In this document: positions 7,166 through 15,257 of the stretch, in pieces
Layout of the letters: every line of letters starts with the position of its first letter
Position numbering within the stretch: position 1 is the stretch's first letter
Translations under genes and position numbers: made by a program
Notes under the pieces: generated by a model
Told to the model about the DNA's origin: nothing
The model's input: the letters and a program-made list of their open reading frames with translations, nothing else
The model's database searches: none
Origin: CAYJBP01 sp964368605
GTDB taxonomy: Bacteria > Bacillota > Dehalobacteriia > UBA4068
NCBI GenBank assembly: GCA_964368605.1
Contig: CAYJBP010000028.1
Coordinates: forward strand, 1 to 22,708
Direction: 5' to 3'
DNA: 22,708 nucleotides

Positions 7166-8782
7166 CTAATTTTTTTTCATTTTTGCTCGGCCACATATTC
7201 CTTGTAAATCTTGATAATCAAAGAATAGATAGCTGCTGCCGGGATTTTCTTGGGCAAAATCACCCTTAATCTGCCAGCTAAAATTAAAATAATAAGCCTG
7301 CTTGCTATCTTTGGGATGACGCAAAAAATGAGGCAAATTTTGCCTGTTTTGATAGCTTAACCAATCCAAACGCAATAAGTCGAAAAATAAATCCCGATTT
7401 AAGGGCAATAATTTATTGTATAAAAGTTCGGCTTTTTGCTGTAAGCTTAAACCGCTTAATCCACCTTTGGCCAGCTCTGCACCTAAATCTAAATACATAG
7501 CCAAGGCATCGCCCGGCCATAATTTTGCGGCCCTAAGCAGGCTAAATCTAAAGCGGCCACTATTAAATAGCTGGTTTAAGGCCTTATCTGCCCAGTTTAA
7601 TTTAAATAGATAATCGGCATTAAGATTAGGCGTAGCCAAAATTTTATACGGGGGATGAGGGCTAGATAGCAGGCCATATTGCTCGGTTTGCTCGGCTATA
7701 AGCGAACCGGGCAGGATTTTTAAAAAGCCCAACTGTAAATAATGAGGGGCAATTTGATGCACTAGATTAAAGCCTGCGGCAAAACTTGCTTCCGTTTCGG
7801 CAGGCAGGCCGGCTATTAAATCTACATGTACTGCACAATTATCGGCTTTAAGCAGGGATTTTAAGGCCTGCTCGGCCTGCGGCCAAGCGCCTTTGCGGCG
7901 GATGGCCGCTAATACCGGCTCGCTTAAACTTTGTAAGCCGGCCTCTAAATGCAAATAGTTTAGCGGCGCTTTTTGCCAAAGTTCGCTAAGTTGCGGTGCT
8001 AATTGATAGGGCGAAATCTCGAAATGCCAGCTCAAGCCCGGCCTGTATAATTCGAGAATTTTTTGGCTAATGGCCATTGCTCGCTTTAAATTAGCATTAA
8101 AAGTGCGATCTACAAATTTAATTTGGCCACCATATTCGGCCAAAATGGTTAGCTCCTTTAGCACCGTTGCCAAGGGGCGCTCGCTTAAACTTTGCTTGGC
8201 CGAAGCGCAAAAAGTGCAGCTATAAGGGCAGCCTCGGCTGCTTTCATAATAAATAACCTTGTTTTCTTGCTTAAATTTTTGCAAATCCTCTTGCTTATAT
8301 AAAAAGGGCAAGGTGGCCAAATCCACCCTGGCCAAGGCCTTAGGCTTAGTGCCGCCCTGCCAATGAATATAATCAAGCTGCGGTTTAAGCTCGCCATTTG
8401 CTAAGGCGCTAATTAATTGCGGCCAAACTTGCTCGCCTTCGCCGCAAATTATCGCATCCAGCAGAGTATTATTGGCCAGCAGCTTTTCGCTATCGGCCGA
8501 GGCCTCCGGCCCGCCCAGCATAAAGCGGCAATTGGGCAATAATAAAGCTAAATCCTCAATTAAACTTAAAATAAATTCCCGATTCCAAATATACATCGAA
8601 AAAGCCAAGATATTAGGACGCAATTTATACAAGTCTTCCACAATAAATTGGGGCGACATATTAATTGAGTATTCTTTTAAGCCAAGCTTAATCGGCATAT
8701 CTTCGATGGCTCTTGCCAGTGAATAAAGAGCCGGATTGGAATGTATATACTGGCTATTTACGGCTATTAAAACTAAATCCAT
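7166..8782 (-). CDS. B12-binding-domain radical SAM protein, DUF4080 type
   Basis: A 538-residue radical SAM enzyme of unknown reaction. The N-terminal 140 residues look like a cobalamin-binding fold (LVLIAVNSQYIHSNPALYSL; FMLGGPEASADSEKLL; ICGEGEQVWPQLI) and lack the DxHxxG motif, as in base-off, His-off members. The radical SAM core begins with YESSRGCPYSCTFC, whose cysteines C185, C189 and C192 give the CX3CX2C site for the [4Fe-4S] cluster. The C-terminal third matches the DUF4080-type extension by general character. The ATG has AAAGGG six bases upstream, and that site overlaps the prmC end two bases away, so translation is probably coupled. The family is widespread in anaerobes; a tRNA or cofactor modification role is possible, but nothing here proves it. 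Confidence 0.9.
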   Translation of the reverse strand: MDLVLIAVNSQYIHSNPALYSLARAIEDMPIKLGLKEYSINMSPQFIVEDLYKLRPNILAFSMYIWNREFILSLIEDLALLLPNCRFMLGGPEASADSEKLLANNTLLDAIICGEGEQVWPQLISALANGELKPQLDYIHWQGGTKPKALARVDLATLPFLYKQEDLQKFKQENKVIYYESSRGCPYSCTFCASAKQSLSERPLATVLKELTILAEYGGQIKFVDRTFNANLKRAMAISQKILELYRPGLSWHFEISPYQLAPQLSELWQKAPLNYLHLEAGLQSLSEPVLAAIRRKGAWPQAEQALKSLLKADNCAVHVDLIAGLPAETEASFAAGFNLVHQIAPHYLQLGFLKILPGSLIAEQTEQYGLLSSPHPPYKILATPNLNADYLFKLNWADKALNQLFNSGRFRFSLLRAAKLWPGDALAMYLDLGAELAKGGLSGLSLQQKAELLYNKLLPLNRDLFFDLLRLDWLSYQNRQNLPHFLRHPKDSKQAYYFNFSWQIKGDFAQENPGSSYLFFDYQDLQGICGRAKMKKN

Positions 8783-8784
8783 AA

Positions 8785-9630
8785 TTATCCCTTTTGCGCC
8801 ACAATACCCCGAGCGCGGCGGCCATAATCATCCAAAACCTCGATGATTTGATAGCCATTAGCGGTAAGTATTTGCGCCACTTGTTCTTGCTGCTTATCGC
8901 CATGTTCCAAAAGCAAATAGCCCTTATCCTTAAGACAAAGGGCTGCTTGCGGTATAAGTTTATGGTAAATATCCAAGCCATCCTCGCCGCCAAATAGGGC
9001 TAGGCTTGGTTCTTTACGTACATCGGCACTTAAAGCGGCCATTTCCTTGGCATTAATATAAGGCGGGTTGCTGATTATTAAATCAAAAGCCAAATTTTGC
9101 TCGATTAAAGGAGCGCATAAATCGCCCTCGATAATAGTGCAACGCTGATTAAATCCCAGCTTTAGTGCATTTTTGCGGCTAATATGCAAAGCGGTATGGC
9201 TAATATCCAAAGCCCAAATTTGCGCCGTTTTAAGGGCATCGGCCAGGCTTAAGGCAATAGCACCGCTGCCGGTACAAATATCGGCAATTTGCGGATTAGG
9301 ATAATCCTGCAATAAATCAATGGCTTTTTCAACGATAATTTCCGTATCGGCGCGCGGTATTAATACGCCCGGCTCAATATCCAAAACAATATTCATAAAA
9401 GCTGCTTCGCCTAGAATATATTGCAATGGTATATCGGCCAAGCGCTCAGTTAAAATATAGCTTAAGGCAGACATATCAATATCAGCGTTTGCATGCAAAA
9501 GAATTTGGCTAGGCTTAATTTTTAGCAAATGAGCAATAATTAATTCGGCCTGACGCAAGGCCTCGGCCTCGCTTAGGCCATGGGCATTTAAGGCCTGCTT
9601 TAAATAAAGCCTGGCCTGTAAGGCTTCCAT
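8785..9630 (-). CDS. prmC: Release factor glutamine methyltransferase PrmC (HemK)
   Basis: PrmC transfers a methyl group from S-adenosylmethionine to the glutamine of the GGQ motif in release factors, which speeds peptide release. The 281-residue protein has an N-terminal helical domain (1-75) that binds the release factor, then IPRADTE (91-97), the SAM-binding motif ADICTGSGAIALSLA (116-130), the acidic LDIS after the second strand (141-144), and the catalytic NPPY (188-191). The ATG overlaps the prfA stop by one base (TAATG). No good ribosome binding site is visible, so translation probably depends on ribosomes ending on prfA. The enzyme gene thus directly follows the gene of its substrate. 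Confidence 0.97.
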   Translation of the reverse strand: MEALQARLYLKQALNAHGLSEAEALRQAELIIAHLLKIKPSQILLHANADIDMSALSYILTERLADIPLQYILGEAAFMNIVLDIEPGVLIPRADTEIIVEKAIDLLQDYPNPQIADICTGSGAIALSLADALKTAQIWALDISHTALHISRKNALKLGFNQRCTIIEGDLCAPLIEQNLAFDLIISNPPYINAKEMAALSADVRKEPSLALFGGEDGLDIYHKLIPQAALCLKDKGYLLLEHGDKQQEQVAQILTANGYQIIEVLDDYGRRARGIVAQKG

Positions 9631-10691
9631 TATTCTTTAAGCCTGGCGGCTTGATCGGAGGTTACTAAGGCATCGATAATTTCTTCAATTTCGCCTTCCA
9701 TAATCCGATCTAGCTTATGCAAGGTTAGGCCGATACGATGATCGGTAACCCGCCCTTGCGGATAGTTATAGGTGCGGATACGCTCGCTGCGATCCCCCGA
9801 GCCTACCATGCTGCGGCGGCTTTCGGCCTCGGCGCTCATCGCTTCTTCCATCATTTTTTCCATTACCCTCGAGCGTAAAACTCGCATGGCTTTATCTTTG
9901 TTTTTATGCTGGCTTTTTTCGTCCTGGCAGGAAACCACAATCCCGGTTGGCAGATGGGTAATACGCACCGCACTTTGGGTGGTATTTACACATTGGCCGC
10001 CGGGGCCGGTGGCGCAGAATAAATCGATACGGATATCATTAGCGCCAATCTCTACCTCTACCTCCTCGGCTTCCGGCAAAACGGCTACCGTGGCGGCACT
10101 GGTATGAATTCGCCCACCCGATTCGGTAGAAGGCACTCGCTGCACCCGATGCACGCCGCTTTCGAATTTAAGGCGGCTAAATGCACCCTTGCCTTCGATT
10201 AGCACAATAATTTCTTTTACGCCGCCAATATCGGTATAATTGGCATCCATAATTTCCAGCCGCCAATGGCGTAACTCGGCATAGCGGGTATACATTCTAA
10301 ATAAATTTTGGGCAAAAAGGGCAGCCTCGTCGCCGCCTGTACCTGCCCGTATCTCCAAAAGAACATTCTTTTGATCATTAGGGTCTTTAGGCAATAGCAA
10401 AACCTTTAAGGCCTGTTCTTCACGTTCTTTTTGGGGAATAAGCTCTTCCAGTTCGGCCTGCGCCATCTCGGCCATATCGGGGTCGCTTTTATCATTGGCC
10501 ATCAATTTGGCCTCGTCGATGCCGTCACAAGTAGCCTTATAGGCATAATAAGCCTGCACTACGTCCTCAATTTCGGCGCGCGCCTTAATATGCTTTTGCC
10601 ATTCGCTTTGCTTGGCAATAATATCCGGATCGGAAACTAGGGCAGTAAGTTTTTCGTATTTTTCGGCCAAAGCGGCCAATTTGTCTAGCAT
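9630..10691 (-). CDS. prfA: Peptide chain release factor 1 (RF1)
   Basis: RF1 reads UAA and UAG stop codons in the ribosomal A site and triggers release of the finished protein. The length of 353 residues is normal. The codon-reading tripeptide is PST (187-189, within RVPSTESGGRIHTSAATV), which fits the PxT form of RF1 rather than the SPF of RF2. The catalytic loop GPGGQCVN carries GGQ at 231-233, the site methylated by PrmC. Other family blocks are EIRAGTGGDEAALFA (113-127) and RTYNYPQGRVTDHRIG (306-321). A strong AGGAGG lies six to seven bases before the ATG, in the short gap after the DUF1385 gene. Confidence 0.98.
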   Translation of the reverse strand: MLDKLAALAEKYEKLTALVSDPDIIAKQSEWQKHIKARAEIEDVVQAYYAYKATCDGIDEAKLMANDKSDPDMAEMAQAELEELIPQKEREEQALKVLLLPKDPNDQKNVLLEIRAGTGGDEAALFAQNLFRMYTRYAELRHWRLEIMDANYTDIGGVKEIIVLIEGKGAFSRLKFESGVHRVQRVPSTESGGRIHTSAATVAVLPEAEEVEVEIGANDIRIDLFCATGPGGQCVNTTQSAVRITHLPTGIVVSCQDEKSQHKNKDKAMRVLRSRVMEKMMEEAMSAEAESRRSMVGSGDRSERIRTYNYPQGRVTDHRIGLTLHKLDRIMEGEIEEIIDALVTSDQAARLKE

Positions 10692-10706
10692 TTTTTTCCT
10701 CCTAAA

Positions 10707-11837
10707 TTAACTGTTTACCTGGGGATTACTCAATATATTAGCAGCTTGATTAAAAGCAGCTCCTTCATTAATAACCGGCTTTGGGGGATTATCCTGATTA
10801 GTAGGATTATCCGTATTATCGGGCTTAGTGTCTGCCGGTTTATCATCAGTTTTAGCAGGCGCTAAATCGGTATCTAGGCCTGCGGCGGCGGCTTCTTTGG
10901 CGGCTAATTGCTCGGCCGTGGCCTTTAAAATAGCCTCCCTTTGGGCAATTTGAGCAGCAGTTTGCGGATAATCATCGGCAAAATGCGGCACATTGCTAAT
11001 TGCGGCAATGGCTACCTCGATTTGGCCATCATCCGGCTCGGCCGTGGTTAGCTTTTGCATGGCCAATCCGGGGGCAATCAGTAGGCTAAGCAGGCGATTA
11101 TTCGGGAAGTATAAAGGCAGGCGATAAAGCTCATAAGCAAGGCCTGCCACAAAGGGCATACTGATAAGCTTAATCCCAATCCTGGCTAAGGCTGTTTCGG
11201 TTTGGCCAACAAAGGTAAAGGTAACAATCATCAAAATTACGGTCATCAGCACAAAGCTGGTGCCGCAACGGGTATGAATTGGCGATTGCTGCCGTACATT
11301 GGCCACGCTTAAATCCAGGCCGGCCTCTAAAGCATTAATGGTTTTATGCTCGGCACCATGATAGGCAAACAGGCGTTTAATTTCGGCCATGCGGCCGATA
11401 ATCATCACATAGCCCAAAAACATCGCAATGCGCAATAGCCCCTCGATAAGGCTGCGGCCAAAATCGCCAACATAAGGGTGAACATAGGTGGCCAAAAGCA
11501 CCGGCAAGCCGATAAAAAAAATGCTAACCAAAAGCATGGCTAAGGCCACGGCTAAAATGATATCTTTGGTGCTAAGTTTATCTTCTTCGCTTTCGCCTGC
11601 TTGGGCAGCCGACCAGGTTAAGTCCTGCATGCCACTAAGCATCGAATAAAAAAAAGAGATAAAGCCCCTAAAAATCGGCCAACCGGCAATTTTATATTTT
11701 TCTTTTAAAGATTTGCGGCTGCTTATTTTATAAACAATAGTGCCATCTTCTTTGCGGCAGGCAATGGCTTTACCCTTGGGGCCTTGCATCATAACCCCTT
11801 CCATAACGGCTTGGCCGCCATAATAAATATTACTCAT
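10707..11837 (-). CDS. DUF1385 integral membrane protein
   Basis: A 376-residue multi-span membrane protein of the DUF1385 family, whose function is not established. Family signatures are YYGGQAVMEGVMMQGP at the N-terminus (5-20), FAYHGAEHKTINALE (157-171) and HTRCGTSF (188-195); the conserved His, Glu and Cys might bind a metal. Hydrophobic spans lie near 92-117, 133-150, 193-213 and 222-236. The last 110 residues are hydrophilic, rich in Ala, Asp, Asn, Pro and Lys, and probably poorly ordered. The ATG has AAGGG five bases upstream. It is the first gene of the DUF1385-prfA-prmC-radical SAM run, an order often seen in Clostridia. The same protein is sometimes described as involved in cell division or metal handling elsewhere, but nothing here decides. 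Confidence 0.93.
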   Translation of the reverse strand: MSNIYYGGQAVMEGVMMQGPKGKAIACRKEDGTIVYKISSRKSLKEKYKIAGWPIFRGFISFFYSMLSGMQDLTWSAAQAGESEEDKLSTKDIILAVALAMLLVSIFFIGLPVLLATYVHPYVGDFGRSLIEGLLRIAMFLGYVMIIGRMAEIKRLFAYHGAEHKTINALEAGLDLSVANVRQQSPIHTRCGTSFVLMTVILMIVTFTFVGQTETALARIGIKLISMPFVAGLAYELYRLPLYFPNNRLLSLLIAPGLAMQKLTTAEPDDGQIEVAIAAISNVPHFADDYPQTAAQIAQREAILKATAEQLAAKEAAAAGLDTDLAPAKTDDKPADTKPDNTDNPTNQDNPPKPVINEGAAFNQAANILSNPQVNS

Positions 11838-12060
11838 TTAATCCCTTCTTTAAAAAAATATTATATCCATTAGATTATTATATATCTTTTTACCTATAAA
11901 GAGCAAGAGAAAATTGTAATTTTTTTAAAAAAGTTTTAAATTTAGGCTTATTTTTTGATAAACAGGCAAAAATATGCAAGATATCATTCTTTATTTTTGT
12001 AATTATATAAAGCAAAACCAATAACTGACTTATTTAAATAGATAGCAGGAAGGAGCAATT
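11838..12060. other. A/T-rich divergent intergenic region
   Basis: This 223-base region lies between the divergent DUF1385 and ECF sigma genes and holds no supportable gene. It has runs of T and A around 11920-11960. Two TATAAT boxes occur on the minus strand (11877-11882 and 11860-11865). On the plus strand I found no convincing -35/-10 pair or GAAC-type ECF promoter before the sigma gene. A good AAGGAG ribosome binding site is at 12050-12055. Confidence 0.6.
11877..11906 (-). promoter_or_regulatory. Candidate sigma-A promoter for the DUF1385-prfA operon
   Basis: Read on the minus strand, TTGCTC (11906-11901) is followed 18 bases later by a perfect TATAAT (11882-11877). The start of transcription would fall about 30 bases before the DUF1385 ATG. 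The -35 matches only half of the consensus, and a second TATAAT just downstream (11865-11860) is an alternative. Confidence 0.4.
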
Positions 12061-12708
12061 ATGGCCTTTAAAACAGGAAAATCAGCCGATAATGCTGCCT
12101 ATGAGCGCCTTTTGCTTAAAAAAAGCGCCAAAGGTGATACCGACGCTTTTGAGGAGTTGGCTCAAAAATATCAAAAGCAAATTTATAATATATCCTTACG
12201 CTTAGTAAATAATGGCGAAGATGCCGCCGATATCAGCCAAGAAGTGCTGTTAAAGCTGTATCGAGCCTTGCCCCGTTTTAGGGGTGATGCGGCATTTTCT
12301 ACTTGGGTTTATCGGATTACGGTAAATACGTCGCGCGATTTTATGCGCAAAACCTATAAGCATAAAGAATACCTATACAATAATTGGACGGATGAGGACG
12401 ATGCCGACAAGCAGGTAGATATTGCCGATTATTCGGCAATTCCCGAAGATATTTACCTAAACCGGGAAGTGGAGCAATATTTATTGGCCTTAATCGAAAA
12501 TTTATCGCCCAAATATAAGGTGGTTTTTACTTTAAGGGAGATTTCCGGCTTAGGTTATCAAGAAATTGCCGATATTTTAAGCATTTCCTTAGGCACGGTA
12601 AAATCGCGTTTAAGCAGGGCACGCAAAGCTATGCAGGATAAAATTATGGCCGATAAGGAACAATATCCTCATTTAAGCCGTCTTATAGGGCAAAAGGAGC
12701 GTGATTAG
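12061..12708 (+). CDS. ECF-type RNA polymerase sigma factor, complete
   Basis: A complete 215-residue sigma factor of the RpoE/SigW type. Region 2 spans about residues 27-97: FEELAQKYQKQIYNISLRLV, then DAADISQEVLLKLYRALPRF (core binding), then FSTWVYRITVNTSRDFMRK (-10 recognition). A variable acidic linker follows. Region 4 lies at about 138-200 with LSPKYKVVFTLREISGLGYQEIADILSISLGTVKSRLSRAR, the helix-turn-helix for the -35 element. The ATG has AAGGAG five bases upstream. The 3' end overlaps the ribosome binding site of the DUF4349 anti-sigma gene, whose start is one base after the sigma stop, so the pair is translated together. ECF genes often activate themselves, but I see no clear cognate promoter upstream. 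Confidence 0.95.
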   Translation: MAFKTGKSADNAAYERLLLKKSAKGDTDAFEELAQKYQKQIYNISLRLVNNGEDAADISQEVLLKLYRALPRFRGDAAFSTWVYRITVNTSRDFMRKTYKHKEYLYNNWTDEDDADKQVDIADYSAIPEDIYLNREVEQYLLALIENLSPKYKVVFTLREISGLGYQEIADILSISLGTVKSRLSRARKAMQDKIMADKEQYPHLSRLIGQKERD

Positions 12709-12709
12709 C

Positions 12710-13984
12710 ATGATTGATTGTGATAAAGTTCTGGCTAATCTCGATGCTTACCTAGATGGCGAATTAAAGCCGGCCGCTTATCGGCAAATCGAGGAGCATT
12801 TAAGCGGTTGCAGCGCTTGCGCCCATCAGCTGGAGATTAAGCAAAATATAGTTCAATCTTTTAAAACAATAGGCTTGGCCGAATTGCCGGCCGGCTTTAG
12901 CAAAGATTTGCATAATAGCCTAGTAACCGAACCTAAACCTAAAGCGCCTGCTATCTATAGGCGTAATTGGTTTAAGGGTTTGGCCGGAGCGGCTTGCTTA
13001 CTGCTTTTAATTGGGGTAGTTGGCGGCGCATTGGGGCTGGGATCGTCTTTACTTTCTTCTAATAATTATGATTATGCGGAATCTGTAACCGATGAATCTG
13101 GCTCGCAGATGGCTTATGACAGTGCTTCTTATGATATGATGTCGGCCGAAGCGCCAATGGCCGCACCCGAAATGATGATGGAAGAAGCCGTAGAAGAAGG
13201 CATGGTTATGGCCGATATGGCTGCCCCCGATATGGCGGCATCAGGAGCCGGCCTTGATAATGGCAGCCGCCAGGCCGCAGCCCCCCAAGAGCAGCTAGAG
13301 CGTAAAATTATCCATGATGCCAATTTTATGTTGGCGGTAGAAAACTTTAGCGAGGCCTATTTAACGATAACTGATTTGGCCGAGCAAATGGGCGGTTATG
13401 TAAGTAGTGCCGATACCTACAGCGATGCCGAAACCGGCCAAATGGTTGGTGGTTATATCAGCATTTATGTGGATGCCAATTTATTAGACCAGGCTACCGA
13501 GCTGATTAGCGGCTTAGGCATAGTAGAGCATCAGTATTTGTACAGCGAAGATATTACGATGATGTATTATGATATTGCCGGCCGCCTAGAGCAGTATCAA
13601 GCCCAGGAGCAGCGCTTGCTGGAGATTTTGGCGCAAGCGGTAACGGTGGAAGATTTAATTGTAATCGAAAGCGAAATGATGAGGATTAGGGCGGAGATTG
13701 AGAGCCTAAGCGGTCAGATTAATTATTATGACCAGGTAACCAGCCTATCCAAAATTAATATCGATATGTATCAACCCGATCCGGATAATAGCCGTGTGGA
13801 TTTAGATGGTTGGGCGGGTTTTGTTCAGGACATGGAAGAGGCGTTTTTCCGTGGTATAAATGGCCTAATTGATATGGCAGCCTTGATGATTACCGGTTTT
13901 ATATCGCTGCTACCTATACTGATTGTATTAGCAATTATTATTATGGTTTTGGTAATTATTATTAAAAGACGTTTACGCAGATAA
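12710..13984 (+). CDS. Anti-sigma factor fused to DUF4349, with a Met-rich extracytoplasmic linker
   Basis: The 424-residue partner of the preceding sigma factor. The cytoplasmic head has the zf-HC2 pattern C4, H30-x3-C34-x2-C37. A first membrane span lies at about 89-111. Residues 134-175 are acidic and hold 11 methionines (for example EAPMAAPEMMMEEAVEEG). A DUF4349 domain runs from about 198 to 357 and includes a coiled-coil stretch (about 286-340). A second span (about 389-418) ends in a KRRLRR tail. I place the start at ATG 12710: AAAAGGAG (12692-12699) is ten bases upstream, whereas it is only one base from the GTG at 12701. The layout suggests a sensor with most of its mass outside the cell between two spans. 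The anti-sigma role is inferred from the zinc finger and pairing; the signal is unknown. Confidence 0.9.
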   Translation: MIDCDKVLANLDAYLDGELKPAAYRQIEEHLSGCSACAHQLEIKQNIVQSFKTIGLAELPAGFSKDLHNSLVTEPKPKAPAIYRRNWFKGLAGAACLLLLIGVVGGALGLGSSLLSSNNYDYAESVTDESGSQMAYDSASYDMMSAEAPMAAPEMMMEEAVEEGMVMADMAAPDMAASGAGLDNGSRQAAAPQEQLERKIIHDANFMLAVENFSEAYLTITDLAEQMGGYVSSADTYSDAETGQMVGGYISIYVDANLLDQATELISGLGIVEHQYLYSEDITMMYYDIAGRLEQYQAQEQRLLEILAQAVTVEDLIVIESEMMRIRAEIESLSGQINYYDQVTSLSKINIDMYQPDPDNSRVDLDGWAGFVQDMEEAFFRGINGLIDMAALMITGFISLLPILIVLAIIIMVLVIIIKRRLRR

Positions 13985-14003
13985 ATATAAAGATAATTTT
14001 AGA

Positions 14004-14064
14004 TATATTAAAGGGGGCTGTCGCAAATAAAGCGACAGCCCCCTTTAATATATAAAGTTTTTTT
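14004..14064 (+). terminator. Strong, probably bidirectional terminator with a 21-bp perfect stem
   Basis: The arms 14004-14024 and 14032-14052 are perfect 21-base complements around a 7-base loop (AAATAAA). The core is GGGGGCTGTCGC paired with GCGACAGCCCCC. The T-rich flank TTTAATATAT follows the GC core on both strands, and a run of seven T lies at 14058-14064. It sits between the convergent anti-sigma gene and the small Gln-rich gene and can end transcripts from both sides. Confidence 0.88.
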
Positions 14065-14066
14065 GG

Positions 14067-14088
14067 TTCTTTTTTTACAAAAAAAGAA
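14067..14088. repeat. A/T-only inverted repeat next to the terminator
   Basis: TTCTTTTTTT (14067-14076) and AAAAAAAGAA (14079-14088) are perfect 10-base inverted arms with a two-base gap. A two-base loop is too tight, so a real hairpin would open a few central pairs. Its T run could serve as a secondary release site for minus-strand transcripts ending after 14113. Confidence 0.6.
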
Positions 14089-14112
14089 TAGATCTTAAAT
14101 CTTAATCAAGGT

Positions 14113-14391
14113 TCACTTAGGCCCAAAACGCCGATAATTATTAACAGGGGGCGGCGCTGCCTGCTGTGCCTGCGATTGCTGCTGATAGCTGCTATTTTGC
14201 TCTTGTGCTTGATTTTGCACTTTGGCCAGTAATTGTTCCAGATTTACCTGGCCGGCATCATTCTCCAGGCCGCCTAAAACCTCTTTTAACAAAACCTGGT
14301 TTTGAGGCGAAAGCAGGCCTCCGTATTGGTTTAAAAGTTGTCGTAAATCATCGGCATTTTGGATTGACGGTATTTCGATTTTATTATCCAT
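14113..14391 (-). CDS. Small Gln-rich hypothetical protein
   Basis: I do not recognise this 92-residue protein. The first two thirds look helical, with a Leu-rich heptad-like pattern (DDLRQLLNQYGGLL, NQVLLKEVLGGLE, VNLEQLLAKVQNQ). The last 30 residues are low complexity: Gln, Ser and Ala, then APPPVNNYRRFGPK. There is no signal peptide and no membrane span. The start is ATG 14391, with AAGGGAG five bases upstream; a TTG at 14406 would overlap that site and the previous stop. It follows the Gly/Asn-rich gene by 11 bases, so the two form one unit, and both contain short D-L-x-x-L-L helices and a Gln/Ala-rich stretch. A joint structural or coat-like assembly is possible but unproven. Good ribosome binding sites and a clean terminator support it as real. 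Confidence 0.75.
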   Translation of the reverse strand: MDNKIEIPSIQNADDLRQLLNQYGGLLSPQNQVLLKEVLGGLENDAGQVNLEQLLAKVQNQAQEQNSSYQQQSQAQQAAPPPVNNYRRFGPK

Positions 14392-14402
14392 AATAGCTCC
14401 CT

Positions 14403-15257
14403 TCAATAAATATTCCAGTTGGCTGCTTGGTTTTGCACATCATTAAAAGTGGGCAATTTTAAACCGGCACGAGGGCAATTTGCCTGGCAATTAAAGCATA
14501 GATTATCGCAAGAATCATAAACCGCAGCTGGGCTACTTGGAGCAGCCTGTGCCTGATAATTGCTTGCGGCTTGCGCTTGATAATTGGCCTTGGCCTGCTG
14601 GTTTGGGCGCTTATTATTGGCAGGGTTATTGATAAAGCCGCCCAGCATCTGTAAAATTTGGCTAATATCGGGCTGATTGGCGGCATTAGATGAATTATTT
14701 TGATTGCCATTATTAGAGGCCTGCTCCGAGCCACTATTTTGTTCAGCTTGCGGATCATTAAAATCCTGCGTTTGGGATTGGCTTTTATTATTGGCCGCAA
14801 AATCGGTAGCGGCCTCGGTTTTAGGCTGCAAATTATTAAGGATAGCACCTAAATCGATATTGCTATTTTGCAATGCGCCCATGATATTGCTAAGATCGGG
14901 GCTGGCTGAGGCCTGGTTTTGATTAAAGTTGGCGGCCATTTTTAATAAAGAATTTAAATCGGGGCTGCCGCCGGCATTATTACCTTGATTATTAGTTAAT
15001 AAGCCTGCTAAACTGCCTAGTCCTCCGCTGCCTAATAATGAAGATAAATTGCCGCCGCCACCTAAGCCGGCTAAATTGGCCAAATTGCCTATATTCCCTA
15101 GCCCACCTAAGCCGCCCATACCGCCCAGGCTACCCAAGCTGCTTAGAATATTTGTGCCACCATTGCCACCAAGGCCGCCTATGGCGCGCATTATGCCCGA
15201 AGATAAATTATTTAAACCGCTCATTGGCGCATTGCGTGAATTATTCATTAAAGCCAA
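14403..15257 (-). CDS. Gly/Asn/Leu-rich hypothetical protein with a C-terminal Cys cluster
   Basis: I do not recognise this 284-residue protein. Residues 27-90 are a Gly/Leu/Asn-rich tract (LGGMGGLGGLGNIGNLANLA and similar). Three copies of a short helix-like motif follow: SPDLNSLLKMAANF (98-111), SPDLSNIMGAL (119-129) and QPDISQILQMLGGF (195-208). Between them are Asn/Gln/Ser-rich spacers, and NYQAQAA occurs twice near 225-239. The tail has four cysteines, CDNLCFNCQANCP (C250, C254, C257, C261), a CX3CX2CX3CP pattern that resembles part of a ferredoxin site. There is no signal peptide. I take the TTG at 15257 because AAGGGGGG is eight bases upstream; ATG 15248 is an alternative, 17 bases from that site. 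It forms a two-gene unit with the Gln-rich gene. It could be a coat, scaffold or metal-binding protein; no function should be assumed. Confidence 0.75.
   Translation of the reverse strand: MALMNNSRNAPMSGLNNLSSGIMRAIGGLGGNGGTNILSSLGSLGGMGGLGGLGNIGNLANLAGLGGGGNLSSLLGSGGLGSLAGLLTNNQGNNAGGSPDLNSLLKMAANFNQNQASASPDLSNIMGALQNSNIDLGAILNNLQPKTEAATDFAANNKSQSQTQDFNDPQAEQNSGSEQASNNGNQNNSSNAANQPDISQILQMLGGFINNPANNKRPNQQAKANYQAQAASNYQAQAAPSSPAAVYDSCDNLCFNCQANCPRAGLKLPTFNDVQNQAANWNIY

Noticed and set aside
11950..11985. Sigma-A promoter (TTGATA at 11955) for the complete ECF sigma gene
   Set aside because: No acceptable -10 is found at 16-18 bases; the best hexamer matches only two of six positions.
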